This document shows, piece after piece, positions 33,236-42,586 of a stretch of DNA of 64,000 bases. The notes beneath the pieces were generated by a model, which saw only the letters and a program-made list of their open reading frames with translations, was not told the origin of the DNA and did no database searches. The position numbers were made by a program, and so were the translations under genes. This DNA comes from Cellulosimicrobium cellulans (GTDB taxonomy: Bacteria; Actinomycetota; Actinomycetes; Actinomycetales; Cellulomonadaceae), in assembly GCF_016907755.1 (NCBI RefSeq), contig NZ_JAFBCN010000001.1, positions 3,100,001 to 3,164,000 of the forward strand, in the 5' to 3' direction. Within the stretch, counting starts at the first letter, position 1. The number at the start of each line of letters is the position of its first letter.

Positions 33236-34290
33236 CGCAGGCCGCACCACCCGGCCCGGCACAGGTCTCCCCCGGGGGCCCGACGCCGGAGCGCGCCACC
33301 GCGGACGCCCACCAGCCCCGCACGCCCCGGCAGTGGGTGACTCTCGCGGTCGGGGTCGTCGTCCTCGTCGCGCTGTGCCTCGTGGCGGGGCGCTGGCAGT
33401 GGAACCGCTACGTCGCGCGCGAGGCGGAGATCGAGCGCATCGAGACGAACTACGCGTCCGAGCCCGTGCCGGTCGACGCCGTCCTCGACGGTCCGGGCGC
33501 CACGCTGGACGAGGCCGACCTCTGGCGCCCCGTGACGCTCGTCGGCCGCTACGAGACCGACGCGACCGTCCTCCTGCGCAATCGCCCCGTCGGTGGCAGC
33601 CCCGGCTTCCACGTGCTCGTCCCGTTCGTGACGAATCCCACGGCCTCCGCGCCCGACGGGTTCGTCGTGGTCGTGGACCGCGGGTTCGTCCCGCTCGGCA
33701 CGGACGCCGTCACGCCGGGGGACGTCCCCGCGCCCCCGGAGGGTGAGGTCGAGGCGACCGTCACGCTGCGGGGCGACGAGCCGCCGTCCGGCCGGGACGC
33801 TCCCGACGGGCAGGTCCAGGCGATCGCGACCGACCAGGTGCTCGCCGCAGGGCCCGACGGCACCGCGTGGGCCGAGGGTCGGACCGTCGGCGCGTACGGG
33901 CAGCTCCGCACGGAGGTGCCGCCCGCGGCCGAGACGCTGGAGGCGCTGCCCAAGCCCGACACGGACCCCGGGTCGCACCTGTCGTACGCGTTCCAGTGGG
34001 GCGTGTTCGCGATCGGGGCGCTCGCCGGCTTCTGGCTCCTGGTCCGCCGCGACCGGCGCGACGCGCGCGGCGAGGAGACGACGCTCACCGCGGGCGACCT
34101 GCTCGCCGCCCAGGACCCCGCGACCGCCCGCGCTCGTCGCGAGCCGCGCAGCCGTCGGCCGAGCGCCGAGGACGAGGAGGACGCGCTCATCGACGCCCAG
34201 CTGGGCTCGCACCCCGGTCCGCCGAGCGGTCGGGCCGACGAGACGAGCTCCGAGCGCGAGATGCAGCGCGAGCGCCCGCCACTGCGGTAG
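33232..34290 (+). CDS. SURF1-family cytochrome oxidase assembly protein
   Basis: A 352-residue membrane protein that helps assemble haem-copper oxidase. Two helices, at about 37-53 ('VTLAVGVVVLVALCLVAG') and 260-280 ('YAFQWGVFAIGALAGFWLLV'), flank an extracytoplasmic domain. Family motifs: 'GRWQWNRY', 'VTLVGRYETDATVLLRNRPVGGSPGFHVLVPF', 'VVVDRGFVP'. The charged C-terminal 75 residues are an actinobacterial extension. The GTG overlaps the preceding stop by GTGA. Confidence 0.9.
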   Translation: MTQAAPPGPAQVSPGGPTPERATADAHQPRTPRQWVTLAVGVVVLVALCLVAGRWQWNRYVAREAEIERIETNYASEPVPVDAVLDGPGATLDEADLWRPVTLVGRYETDATVLLRNRPVGGSPGFHVLVPFVTNPTASAPDGFVVVVDRGFVPLGTDAVTPGDVPAPPEGEVEATVTLRGDEPPSGRDAPDGQVQAIATDQVLAAGPDGTAWAEGRTVGAYGQLRTEVPPAAETLEALPKPDTDPGSHLSYAFQWGVFAIGALAGFWLLVRRDRRDARGEETTLTAGDLLAAQDPATARARREPRSRRPSAEDEEDALIDAQLGSHPGPPSGRADETSSEREMQRERPPLR

Positions 34291-34406
34291 CCATGCTCGC
34301 GTGCCGGCAGGGTCGCGGGTCCACCGAACGGTGGAGGCGCGCGTCCACCTCGGCAGAGCCGTGACGGTCGATGTGGCCCTGTGCCCGGCGACCGTAGCGT
34401 CGTCGC

Positions 34407-35342
34407 ATGACCGCTCTGGAAGTGCGCAACCTGCACAAACGCTACGGGCACCGCGTCGCCGTCGACGACGTGTCGCTGACCGTCGAGGACGGCGAGATCT
34501 TCGGCATCATCGGGCCGAACGGCGCCGGGAAGACGACGACCCTGGAGTGCGTCGCCGGCCTGCGCACGCCCGACTCCGGATCCATCTCGGTGCTGGGTCT
34601 CGACCCGGCCACGGATCGCGCCGAGGTGCGGGAGCGGCTGGGCGTGCAGCTGCAGGAGAGCAGCTTCCCGGACGCGATCACGGTCGCCGAGGCGCTCGAC
34701 CTCTACGGCTCGTTCTACCGGGACCCCCGCGACTGGCGCGAGCTCATGGAGCTCCTCGACCTCACCGAGAAGCGCGACACCCGGTACAAGGCCCTGTCCG
34801 GCGGGCAGAAGCAGCGGCTGTCGATCGCGCTCGCGCTCGTCGGCGGCCCGAGGGTCGCGATCCTCGACGAGCTCACGACGGGGCTGGACCCGCAGGCGAG
34901 GCGCGACACGTGGAGCCTCGTCGAGCGCGTCCGGGACACGGGCGTCACGATCGTCCTCGTCACGCACTTCATGGACGAGGCCGAGCGCCTCAGCGACCGG
35001 ATCGCCGTCGTCAGCGGTGGGCGGGTCGCGGCGGTGGACACGCCCGCGGGCCTCGTCGCGCAGGCGAACGCCGCGCAGCAGGTCCGGTTCCGCGTGAGCC
35101 AACCCCTGGACAGGAGCGTCCTGACCGGGCTTCCCGAGGTGACCGACGTCGAGAACACCGCGGACCGCTGGCGGGTCACGGGCCGCGGGCAGCTCCTGAG
35201 CAGCGTCGCCGGGGCTCTCGCCCGGGCGCACGTCGTGGCGGAGGACCTCCGCGTCGACCAGCGCACCCTCGACGACGCGTTCGTCGCCCTGACGGGGCGA
35301 CCCCCGGGGTCCGGGGACGCCTCCGCGCGGAGGGCCCGCTGA
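34407..35342 (+). CDS. ABC-2 type exporter ATP-binding protein
   Basis: A 311-residue ATPase of the drug/antibiotic-exporter (DrrA-like) group. It has Walker A G-P-N-G-A-G-K-T-T, signature A-L-S-G-G-Q-K-Q-R and Walker B 'VAILDELTTGLDP'. The switch His is in 'VTHFMDEAERLSDR', and the C-terminal domain is typical of DrrA-like proteins. Note 'LDEL' where most have LDEP. A TAGCGT box lies 12 nt before the ATG (leaderless). It overlaps the permease gene by one base (TGATG). Confidence 0.92.
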   Translation: MTALEVRNLHKRYGHRVAVDDVSLTVEDGEIFGIIGPNGAGKTTTLECVAGLRTPDSGSISVLGLDPATDRAEVRERLGVQLQESSFPDAITVAEALDLYGSFYRDPRDWRELMELLDLTEKRDTRYKALSGGQKQRLSIALALVGGPRVAILDELTTGLDPQARRDTWSLVERVRDTGVTIVLVTHFMDEAERLSDRIAVVSGGRVAAVDTPAGLVAQANAAQQVRFRVSQPLDRSVLTGLPEVTDVENTADRWRVTGRGQLLSSVAGALARAHVVAEDLRVDQRTLDDAFVALTGRPPGSGDASARRAR

Positions 35343-36106
35343 TGCCCGCGCTCCGGAAGCTGGTCCGGGTCGAGACGAGGCTCTTCCTCCGGGACTCCAC
35401 GACCGTCGTCTTCGGCGTGCTGTTCCCGACGGCGCTCCTGCTCGGCCTCGGCACGATCCCGGCGCTCAGGGAACCGACGCCGGAGACCGGCGGCCTCCGG
35501 CCCATCGACGTCTGGGCGCCGACCGCGCTGGTGTTCGGGATGGTGATGATCGCGGTGCAGCACGTCCCGGCGGTGATCGCGACGTACCGGGAGCGCGGCA
35601 TCCTGCGCCGGCTGTCGACCACCCCGGCGCACCCGCGGAGCGTCCTGCTCGCGCAGGTGATCGTCGCGTTCGCCTCCGTGGCGGTCTCTGCGGCGCTCCT
35701 GGTCCTCGCCGCATGGGCGGTCCTGGACGTCGCGCCGCCGGAACGACCGCTGGAGTTCGTCGTCGCGTTCGTCGTCGGCTACGCGGCGCTGCTCGGGCTC
35801 GGGCTGGTCTCCGCCGCGGTGGTCCGCACGAGCAGCGCGGCGAACCAGGTCGGCACCCTCCTGTTCGTCGCGCTGATGTTCTTCGGCGGGGCGTTCCTCC
35901 CCCGCGTCCTCATGCCCGACCTGCTGCGCGCGGTCGGCGACGTGGTCCCACCGGGCCTGCAGGCCCTGACCACGGCGTGGTCCGCAGAGGCGGGTGCGCT
36001 CACGGCCACGGCCGGCGGGCAGCCGTTCTGGCTGCAGATGGCCATAATGGCGGGCATCGCGCTGGTCGCGGGCGCGGTCGCCGCGAAGCTCTTCCGCTGG
36101 GAGTAG
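35342..36106 (+). CDS. ABC-2 type exporter permease
   Basis: A 254-residue membrane protein with six predicted helices, partner of the ATPase encoded before it. The first is 'TVVFGVLFPTALLLGLG'. The ABC-2 pattern 'ERGILRRLSTTPAHPRSVLLAQ' sits between helices 2 and 3, and 'ALMFFGGAFLPRVLMPDLL' near helix 5. Substrate unknown; it could be a drug or lipid. A sensor kinase and response regulator follow on the same strand and may control it. Confidence 0.9.
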   Translation: MPALRKLVRVETRLFLRDSTTVVFGVLFPTALLLGLGTIPALREPTPETGGLRPIDVWAPTALVFGMVMIAVQHVPAVIATYRERGILRRLSTTPAHPRSVLLAQVIVAFASVAVSAALLVLAAWAVLDVAPPERPLEFVVAFVVGYAALLGLGLVSAAVVRTSSAANQVGTLLFVALMFFGGAFLPRVLMPDLLRAVGDVVPPGLQALTTAWSAEAGALTATAGGQPFWLQMAIMAGIALVAGAVAAKLFRWE

Positions 36107-36138
36107 AGCCGGGAGCCGGACCGGAACAGGAGTCGACG

Positions 36139-37470
36139 ATGCAGGACGCCGGGGCCGTCGAGCGCCCGACCTCCGGGGAGCGCGGACCCTCCGTCGCCGA
36201 CGGTGCGCCGACGCCGGGCGCCACGACGCGGCCCTGGAAGGCGGGCCAGCTCCGGGTCTGGGACCTCCTGCAGCTCTTCACCCCGTGGCTGCTCCTGACG
36301 GTCTCGACCGCGATCTACTTCGCGGGGGTGCTCCCGGCCTCCGGTGAGCGCTTCTGGCCCGAGGGCGCCTCGGTCCTCGGGCTGGTCGCGGTCTCGGCGC
36401 TGTGGGTGCTGTGCGGGCACACGCTTCCGCTGCGGAGGGGGACGCTGCGTCCCGTCCCGGCGGGCATCTACTTCGTCGGCCTGCTGGCGTTGTGCGTCAC
36501 CCTCATGACCTACTCCGAGATCTTCCTGGTCTTCACCGTCGCGGGCTTCTTCCACGCGTACCTGCTCACGCCCTGGCCGCTCGGCGTGCTCGGCGTCCTC
36601 GCCACCTCCGTGGCCCTCAACGGCTCGGCGATGAGCATGTGGCCCGACCCGACACCGGAGCTGCTCGCCGAGCTCGTGCTGGTCGTCGTCGTGCAGACGG
36701 CGGCGATCGGTGCGGGCATCCTGCTGGCGGCGCGCAGCGAGTCGGCGGAACGCAAGCGCGAGGAGCTGGTCGAGCGGCTCGAGGCCGCGCTGCACGAGAA
36801 CGCGGGACTCCATGCCCAGCTCGTCGTCCAGGCCCGGGAGTCCGGCGCCCAGGACGAGCGGCAGCGCCTGGCCCGCGAGATCCACGACACCCTGGCCCAA
36901 GGCCTGGCGGGCATCATCACGCAGCTCCAGGCCGCGGAACGCTCCGCGCACGCGCAGGGCGAGACCGACGCGCACGTCGCGCGGGCGCTCCGGCTCGCGC
37001 GCAGCAGCCTGGCGGAGGCCCGACGGTCCGTGCAGGCGCTCGGACCCCAGGAGCTCGGGCGCGCGCACCTTCCCGACGCGCTGCGCACCCTGACCGAGCG
37101 CTGGTCGCACGAGCACGACGTCCGCGCTCACGTCGAGATCACCGGAGTGCGGGAACCGCTGAGCCCGGCGATCGAGGTCTCGCTCTTCCGGGTCGTGCAG
37201 GAGTCGCTGACCAACGTGGCGAAGCACGCGGAGGCCTCGCGCGTCGGGGTCACGCTGTCGTACGCAGGCGCCGAGGTGCTGCTGGACGTGCGGGATGATG
37301 GGCGCGGGTTCGTCGCAGGGGTCGGCACCGGCTTCGGCCTGACGAGCATGCGCCAGCGGATCAGAGGGGTCGGCGGTCACCTCGAGGTGCAGAGCGCGCC
37401 CGGCGAGGGAACCTCCGTGAGCGCTCGCGTCCCGGCGATCGCCCCCGGGGGAACGACGGAGAAGGAGTAG
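36139..37470 (+). CDS. NarL-type sensor histidine kinase
   Basis: A 443-residue kinase. The N-terminal part has five to six membrane helices (about 48-195) and no obvious extracellular sensor domain. A coiled-coil linker follows, then the HisKA_3 domain with the phosphorylated His249 in 'REIHDTLAQGLAGI'. The ATPase domain has 'TNVAKHAEA' (N box) and 'VRDDGRGF'. ACAGGAG precedes the ATG. It lies 32 nt behind the ABC permease gene and 8 nt before the regulator gene. The kinase probably senses a membrane signal and controls this exporter. Confidence 0.92.
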   Translation: MQDAGAVERPTSGERGPSVADGAPTPGATTRPWKAGQLRVWDLLQLFTPWLLLTVSTAIYFAGVLPASGERFWPEGASVLGLVAVSALWVLCGHTLPLRRGTLRPVPAGIYFVGLLALCVTLMTYSEIFLVFTVAGFFHAYLLTPWPLGVLGVLATSVALNGSAMSMWPDPTPELLAELVLVVVVQTAAIGAGILLAARSESAERKREELVERLEAALHENAGLHAQLVVQARESGAQDERQRLAREIHDTLAQGLAGIITQLQAAERSAHAQGETDAHVARALRLARSSLAEARRSVQALGPQELGRAHLPDALRTLTERWSHEHDVRAHVEITGVREPLSPAIEVSLFRVVQESLTNVAKHAEASRVGVTLSYAGAEVLLDVRDDGRGFVAGVGTGFGLTSMRQRIRGVGGHLEVQSAPGEGTSVSARVPAIAPGGTTEKE

Positions 37471-37478
37471 ACCGGCCG

Positions 37479-38099
37479 ATGCTTCGACTCGTGATCGTCG
37501 ACGACCACCCGATCGTGCGGGGAGGCCTCCGCGACACCTTCGCGGACGTCGAGGACATCGTCGTCGTCGGCGAGGCCGGCGACGGCGCCGAGGGGGTCGA
37601 CCGTGCGCGGTCGCTCGCGGCGGACGTCGTGCTCATGGACCTGCGCATGCCCGGGACGGACGGCGTCGCGGCCACGGCGGCCCTGCGCGACCAGGTCCCG
37701 GACGCCCGGGTGCTGGTCCTGACCACCTTCGACGGCGAGAGCGACGTCCTCCCGGCGATCGAGGCGGGCGCGATCGGCTACCTCTTGAAGGACGCGCTGC
37801 CCGACGACCTGGTCCGGGCCGTCCGCGCCGCCGGGCGCGGGGAGTCGGTGCTCGCGCCGTCGGTGACCCAGCACCTGATGGGACAGGTGCGCAGGCCCGG
37901 CGCCGGATCGCTGACCGACCGGGAGAAGCAGGTGCTCCAGCTCGTGGCGAACGGCTGCTCGAACCGCGAGGCCGCCGCCGCGCTGTTCATCGGCGAGGCG
38001 AGCATCAAGACCCACCTGCAGCACGTCTACGACAAGCTCGGCGTCCGCGACCGCGCCTCGGCGGTGGCCGAGGGCTACCGGCGGCGCCTCCTCACCTGA
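37479..38099 (+). CDS. NarL/LuxR-family response regulator
   Basis: A 206-residue regulator: receiver domain with the acidic pair Asp8/Asp9, phospho-acceptor Asp54 and Lys in 'YLLKDAL', then a LuxR-type helix-turn-helix ('LTDREKQVLQLVANGCSNREAAAALFIGEASIKTHLQHVYDKLGV'-type core). It is the partner of the kinase encoded just upstream. A likely target is the ABC-2 exporter at 34407-36106. Confidence 0.94.
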   Translation: MLRLVIVDDHPIVRGGLRDTFADVEDIVVVGEAGDGAEGVDRARSLAADVVLMDLRMPGTDGVAATAALRDQVPDARVLVLTTFDGESDVLPAIEAGAIGYLLKDALPDDLVRAVRAAGRGESVLAPSVTQHLMGQVRRPGAGSLTDREKQVLQLVANGCSNREAAAALFIGEASIKTHLQHVYDKLGVRDRASAVAEGYRRRLLT

Positions 38100-38147
38100 C
38101 GCCGCGCGGCTCGTCGCGCGCGGGCACGGCGTTCTTCGGCGGGCGCC

Positions 38148-39746
38148 TCACGCGAGCGAGACGAGCTCCGCGTAGTCGTCGCTCCACAGGTCCTCGTCGC
38201 CGTCGGGCAGCAGCAGGACGCGCTCGGGCTCGAGCGCCTCGACCGCGCCGTCGTCGTGCGTGACCATGACGACGGCGCCCTCGTACGTCTTGAGCGCCCC
38301 GAGGATCTCGGCGCGCGACGCGGGGTCGAGGTTGTTCGTGGGCTCGTCGAGGAGCAGCACGTTCGCCGCCGAGACGACGAGCGTCGCGAGCGCGAGGCGC
38401 GTCTTCTCCCCGCCGGAGAGCACGTTCGTGGGCTTCTCCGCGTCGTCGCCGGAGAACAGGAACGACCCGAGCACGGAGCGCACCTGCGTGTCGGTGAGGT
38501 CTGGCGCGGCGTGGCGCAGGTTCTCGACGACGGTCGCGTCCATGTCGAGCGTGTCGTGCTCCTGGGCGTAGTAGCCGATCTTCAGGCCGTGCCCGGGGTG
38601 GACCTCGCCCGTGTCCGGCTTCTCGACGCCGCCGAGGATGCGCAGGAGCGTCGTCTTGCCGGCGCCGTTGAGGCCCAGCACGACGACGCGGCTGCCGCGG
38701 TCGATCGCGAGGTCGACGCCCGCGAACACCTCCTGCGACCCGTACGCCTTGGACAGCCCGCTCGCGGTGAGGGGCGTGCGCCCGCAGGGCGCGGGCTTGG
38801 GGAACCGCAGCTTGGCGACCTTGTCGGACTGCCGCTCGCCCTCGATGCCTGCGAGCATCTTCTCCGCGCGGCGCATCATCTGCTGCGCGGCGACGGCCTT
38901 GGTCGCCTTGGCGCGCATCTTCTCGCCCTGGGCGAGCAGCGCGCCCGCCTTCTTCTCGGCGTTCTGACGCTCACGACGGCGGCGGCGCTCGTCCGACTCG
39001 CGCTGCGCGAGGTACGCGTCCCAGCCGAGGTTGTACTGGTCGAGCTCCCCGCGGTTCGCGTCCAGGTGGAACACCTTGTTCACGGTGGCGCGCAGCAGCT
39101 CGACGTCGTGGGAGATCACGACGAACCCGCCGCTGTACGACTTGAGGTAGTCGCGCAGCCAGATGATCGAGTCGGCGTCGAGGTGGTTCGTCGGCTCGTC
39201 GAGGAGCAGCGTCTCGACCCCGGAGAACAGGATGCGCGCGAGCTCGATGCGGCGGCGCTGGCCGCCCGACAGCGTGCTCAGCGGCTGCCCGAGGACCCGG
39301 TCGTCGAGGCCGAGGTTGCTCGTGATGCGGTGCGCCTCGCTCTCGGCCGCGTACCCGCCCGCGGCGAGGAAGCGCGCCTCGAGCCGGGGGTAGCGCTCCA
39401 TCGCGGCCTCGTGCGTCTCGACGTCGGCGCTCGCCATCGCGCCCTCGGTCTCGCGCATCTGGCGCACGATCTTGTCGAGGCTGCGAGCCGAGAGCACGCG
39501 GTCCATCGCGATGACGTCGAGGTCGCCCGTGCGCGGGTCCTGCGGCAGGTAGCCGATGTCGTTGCCGCGCGTGATCTTCCCCGCCGTCGGCTGGGTCTCC
39601 CCCGCGAGCGTCTTGGTCAGGGTCGTCTTGCCGGCGCCGTTGCGCCCGACGAGTCCGATCCGGTCGCCCGAGGCGATCTGGAAGTTCGCCTCGTGCAGCA
39701 GGACGCGGGCGCCGACGCGCAGCTCGACGCCGTGAGCGGTGATCAC
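38148..39746 (-). CDS. ABC-F family ribosome-associated ATPase
   Basis: A 532-residue protein with two ABC ATPase domains and no membrane part. Domain 1: Walker A G-R-N-G-A-G-K-T-T, LSGGQRRR, LLLDEPTNHLD. Domain 2: G-L-N-G-A-G-K-T-T, LSGGEKTR, LLLDEPTNNLD. The charged linker between them (about 245-310, Arg/Glu/Lys-rich) reaches the ribosomal P/E region in this family. It resembles the actinobacterial Rv1473-like branch rather than EttA. The role could be translation rescue or ribosome-antibiotic protection. The GTG at 39746 follows an AGAGGA site. Confidence 0.9.
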   Translation of the reverse strand: MITAHGVELRVGARVLLHEANFQIASGDRIGLVGRNGAGKTTLTKTLAGETQPTAGKITRGNDIGYLPQDPRTGDLDVIAMDRVLSARSLDKIVRQMRETEGAMASADVETHEAAMERYPRLEARFLAAGGYAAESEAHRITSNLGLDDRVLGQPLSTLSGGQRRRIELARILFSGVETLLLDEPTNHLDADSIIWLRDYLKSYSGGFVVISHDVELLRATVNKVFHLDANRGELDQYNLGWDAYLAQRESDERRRRRERQNAEKKAGALLAQGEKMRAKATKAVAAQQMMRRAEKMLAGIEGERQSDKVAKLRFPKPAPCGRTPLTASGLSKAYGSQEVFAGVDLAIDRGSRVVVLGLNGAGKTTLLRILGGVEKPDTGEVHPGHGLKIGYYAQEHDTLDMDATVVENLRHAAPDLTDTQVRSVLGSFLFSGDDAEKPTNVLSGGEKTRLALATLVVSAANVLLLDEPTNNLDPASRAEILGALKTYEGAVVMVTHDDGAVEALEPERVLLLPDGDEDLWSDDYAELVSLA

Positions 39747-40003
39747 GGGAGGGTCCTCTCGGGTGGTACGGGCGCCCGACGACGGCCCTCTCCCGGCCGG
39801 TCGGCCGGCGGCTCGTCGTGGGGCCGGGGCGCGTGCGCCCCGGCGTCCGGGCCTCGTCGATTCTACGGGCGCCCGGCGTCGCGTCCCACCCCATTCCGCC
39901 GACGGTCCGCGTGAGGTCGGTCGCGCGCGTCGGGAGCGTGCTCGTCCGCCGGGCGCCCCCGTACCAGGACGCCTCGTGCGTGGCCCGGCGGTAGCGTTGA
40001 CCT

Positions 40004-40906
40004 GTGACTTTCCAGGAGGGTGGCTCGTTCGAGGGCGGACGGGTCCGCAAGGGCGGCGGTCGGCGCGGCACGATGATCGCGGGCGGCGGGATCGGGGCCG
40101 TGCTCGTCGCGCTGCTCATCGCGTTCGTGGGCAACCAGACCGGTGTCGACCTCAGCGCGCTCACGGGCGGTGACGGGTCGGACTCGGGCGCGTACGGCGA
40201 CGGCCAGCAGGAGTACATCGACACGTGCACGGCCGAGGAGGCGAACTCGACGCGCGAGTGCCGCCTCAACGGCACGGTCCAGTCGCTCGACGCCTACTGG
40301 ACCGACGCGCTCCCCGAGCAGGCGGGCGTCACGTACGACCTGCCCCAGGTCGTGAGCTTCACCGGGCAGGTCTCGACGGGCTGCGGCGCGGCGACCAGCG
40401 CCGTCGGCCCGTTCTACTGCCCGCCCGACCAGACCGTCTACATCGACCTCGGCTTCTACGACGACCTCACGAGCCGGTTCGGCGCCAACGACGGCGGCCT
40501 CGCGGAGATGTACGTCGTGGCGCACGAGTTCGGCCACCACATCGAGCAGCTCGTCGGAGCCATGGACGCGGCGGACCGCCAGGGCACGGGTCCCGAGTCC
40601 GACTCCGTCCGCATCGAGCTCATGGCCGACTGCCTCGCCGGCATGTGGGCGGGCCACGCCGCGAGCACCGTCGACCCGGACACCGGCGTGACGTTCCTCG
40701 CCCCCATCACCGAGCAGGAGCTGAACGACGCGCTGTCCGCCGCGTCCGCCGTCGGCGACGACCGCATCCAGGAGGCCGCGACCGGCCAGGTGAACCCCGA
40801 GGGCTGGACCCACGGCTCGAGCGAGCAGCGCCAGCGCTGGTTCACCATCGGCTACAACGGCGGCACCCTCCAGGACTGCAACGCCCTCTCGGCCTCGACC
40901 CTGTGA
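40004..40906 (+). CDS. Putative neutral zinc metallopeptidase (YpfJ-like)
   Basis: A 300-residue membrane-anchored protein of the 'putative neutral zinc metallopeptidase' family. A Gly/Arg-rich cytoplasmic start is followed by one helix (about 24-43) and an extracytoplasmic domain with the zinc motif H-E-F-G-H (His174) and a downstream 'IELMADCLAGMWAGHA' that supplies the third ligand. The C-terminal 'GWTHGSSEQRQRWFTIGYNGG' is family-typical. A TAGCGT box starts 12 nt before the GTG, so the mRNA is probably leaderless. Substrate unknown. Confidence 0.9.
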   Translation: MTFQEGGSFEGGRVRKGGGRRGTMIAGGGIGAVLVALLIAFVGNQTGVDLSALTGGDGSDSGAYGDGQQEYIDTCTAEEANSTRECRLNGTVQSLDAYWTDALPEQAGVTYDLPQVVSFTGQVSTGCGAATSAVGPFYCPPDQTVYIDLGFYDDLTSRFGANDGGLAEMYVVAHEFGHHIEQLVGAMDAADRQGTGPESDSVRIELMADCLAGMWAGHAASTVDPDTGVTFLAPITEQELNDALSAASAVGDDRIQEAATGQVNPEGWTHGSSEQRQRWFTIGYNGGTLQDCNALSASTL

Positions 40907-40919
40907 CCCGGGACGCCCG

Positions 40920-41330
40920 TCAGCCGACGAGCGTCCCGAGCCGTGCGAAGCAGTCGCGCCACCCTTCGGCGTAGGGGTCCCGGTTCTCCTCCGCGGTCTC
41001 GTGGACGACGCGCACGAGCGTCCCCGCGCCCGACGGCGCGAACGTCACGGTGACGGGGTCGGGCCCGCCGTCGTCGGCGCCGTGGTCGAGCCACGTCCAA
41101 GTGAGCACGAGGCGGTCCGGGCGGTCGGCAGCGACGACGTCGCCGCGAGCGCCGAACCCGCCGGTCGCCGTCTCGAAGCGGTAGCTCCCGCCGGGGCGGG
41201 CGTCGAGGTCGTAGACCGTGTCCGGGAACATGGGCCACCACCAGGTCGCGAGCCGGTCGGGCCGCGTCCAGGCCTCCCACGCCCCGTCGGCGCCGAGCGG
41301 CACGAGCGTCTCCACGATCACCTCGGGCAT
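40920..41330 (-). CDS. SRPBCC-family (AHSA1-like) protein
   Basis: A 136-residue START-fold protein: 'VIVETLVPLGADGAWEAWTRPDRLATWWWPM', 'DLDARPGGSYRFET' and 'TAEENRDPYAEGWRDCFARLGTLVG'. The ATG at 41330 has AGAGGTGG about 6 nt upstream. It is convergent with the zinc peptidase gene, with 13 nt between the stops. A second SRPBCC gene occurs at 26301. Ligand unknown. Confidence 0.85.
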   Translation of the reverse strand: MPEVIVETLVPLGADGAWEAWTRPDRLATWWWPMFPDTVYDLDARPGGSYRFETATGGFGARGDVVAADRPDRLVLTWTWLDHGADDGGPDPVTVTFAPSGAGTLVRVVHETAEENRDPYAEGWRDCFARLGTLVG

Positions 41331-41366
41331 GGTCGCCACCTCTCCCGGCGTCGCGCGCCGGTCCCG

Positions 41367-41384
41367 GAGCCCCGGCAGGGGCTC
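41367..41384 (-). terminator. Hairpin at the end of the GNAT gene
   Basis: GAGCCCC (41367-41373) pairs with GGGGCTC (41378-41384) around GGCA and touches the stop codon of the double-GNAT gene on the minus strand. It is short and lacks a T-run, so termination before the SRPBCC gene may be partial. Confidence 0.5.
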
Positions 41385-42517
41385 TAGAGCTCGATCGAGT
41401 ACATGCGCGAGCCTGTCACCTTCTCGTAGCCCAGGCTCGCGTAGAGGCCGTGCGCGCCGGACGGGTTCTCGGTGTCGACGTCGAGCGCGGCGTACTGCAT
41501 GCCGTCCGCGGCGAACGCGCGCATCCCGGCGGCGAGCGCCGCGACGGCGACCCGACGCCCCCGGTACGCGCTGCGCACGCCGAGGATCTCGGTATACCCG
41601 AACGAGTAGCCGCGCACGGGGAAGTCCTCGTCGTAGCGGCCCGCCATCTCGTAGCCCACGACGAGCGGCTCGCCCGCGCGCAGGGCCGCGGCGGTCTCGG
41701 CGTCCGTCGTCGGGTCGGCGAGGAGCGCATCGACGTCGGGCGCGTCGTCGACCACGAGGAAGGACCACTGGGGCGCGAACTCGCTGCGCCCGTGCGTCCA
41801 CGCCTCAGCGGTGCGGGGCTCGCTCCCCCAGTGGTCGCGGAACGCGTCGTTGTGCGCGAGGCGGGTCGCCTCGTCGAGCTCCGGCGACCACGCGACGAGC
41901 CGCAGCGACCCGTCGAGCGGCACGTCGGGGAGGGGCGCGGACAGGTCACGGCGCAGGTCGGAGTAGAAGCGGCGGGTCTCGAGCCCGAAGCGCGCGTAGA
42001 GCCGCGCCTTCGCGGGCGGGTCGGTGTCCTCGCCGTAGGTGAGCAGGCGCGCAGGCAGCTCCTTGCCGCTCGCCGCGAGGAGCTGGCGTCCACGGGCGAT
42101 CTCCCACGCGAACAGCTCGCGCCCGACGCCGCGCCCGCGATGGGTGGGGTGGACGCCGCCCCAGAGGAACGCACGCACGGTGTTCGCGTCGCCCGGGTTG
42201 GTGTCGACGAGGGCGTACGCGCGCAGCGTGCCGTCGGTGTCGACGCCGACGAGCGAGTCGGTCGCGAGGTCGCGCCACGGCGCGGTGAACAGCTCCTCGA
42301 CCTCGCCGATCGTCTCGCGGTACGGCTCCTGGTCCGCCTCGGCGATGCCGTTGCGCAGGGCCAGCAGCGCGGGCGCGTCGGCCGGCACGGCATGCCGCCA
42401 GGTCAGGTCGCCCGCCGTGACGGCCGGGAGGGTCGACGGCGCGGCGGCGCGCTCGGCGATCGGGGCGAGCGTCGCGGGGGCCGGGTTCTCGACCTGGTCG
42501 GTCGCGGGAGAGGACAT
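41384..42517 (-). CDS. Tandem-GNAT N-acetyltransferase
   Basis: A 377-residue protein with two acetyltransferase folds. The first has a good acetyl-CoA loop (H-R-G-R-G-V-G-R-E-L); the second reads Y-R-G-R-R-V-A and ends in 'ALDVDTENPSGAHGLYASLGYEKV'. Double GNATs of this kind include mycothiol synthase (MshD), but nothing nearby belongs to mycothiol synthesis, so I leave the substrate open. A TACCGT box starts 13 nt before the ATG at 42517. It is divergent from metH. Confidence 0.82.
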   Translation of the reverse strand: MSSPATDQVENPAPATLAPIAERAAAPSTLPAVTAGDLTWRHAVPADAPALLALRNGIAEADQEPYRETIGEVEELFTAPWRDLATDSLVGVDTDGTLRAYALVDTNPGDANTVRAFLWGGVHPTHRGRGVGRELFAWEIARGRQLLAASGKELPARLLTYGEDTDPPAKARLYARFGLETRRFYSDLRRDLSAPLPDVPLDGSLRLVAWSPELDEATRLAHNDAFRDHWGSEPRTAEAWTHGRSEFAPQWSFLVVDDAPDVDALLADPTTDAETAAALRAGEPLVVGYEMAGRYDEDFPVRGYSFGYTEILGVRSAYRGRRVAVAALAAGMRAFAADGMQYAALDVDTENPSGAHGLYASLGYEKVTGSRMYSIEL

Positions 42518-42586
42518 GCCGACCACGGTAGGTGCGCCTGCGCCGTCGGGCACGCGCTTTTCCCGCCCGCCCGCGCGCCCGGGCGC

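Noticed and set aside
41384-42517. Mycothiol synthase (mshD) assignment
   Set aside because: The double-GNAT layout fits, but the second acetyl-CoA loop is altered and no mycothiol gene is adjacent, so I kept a general call.
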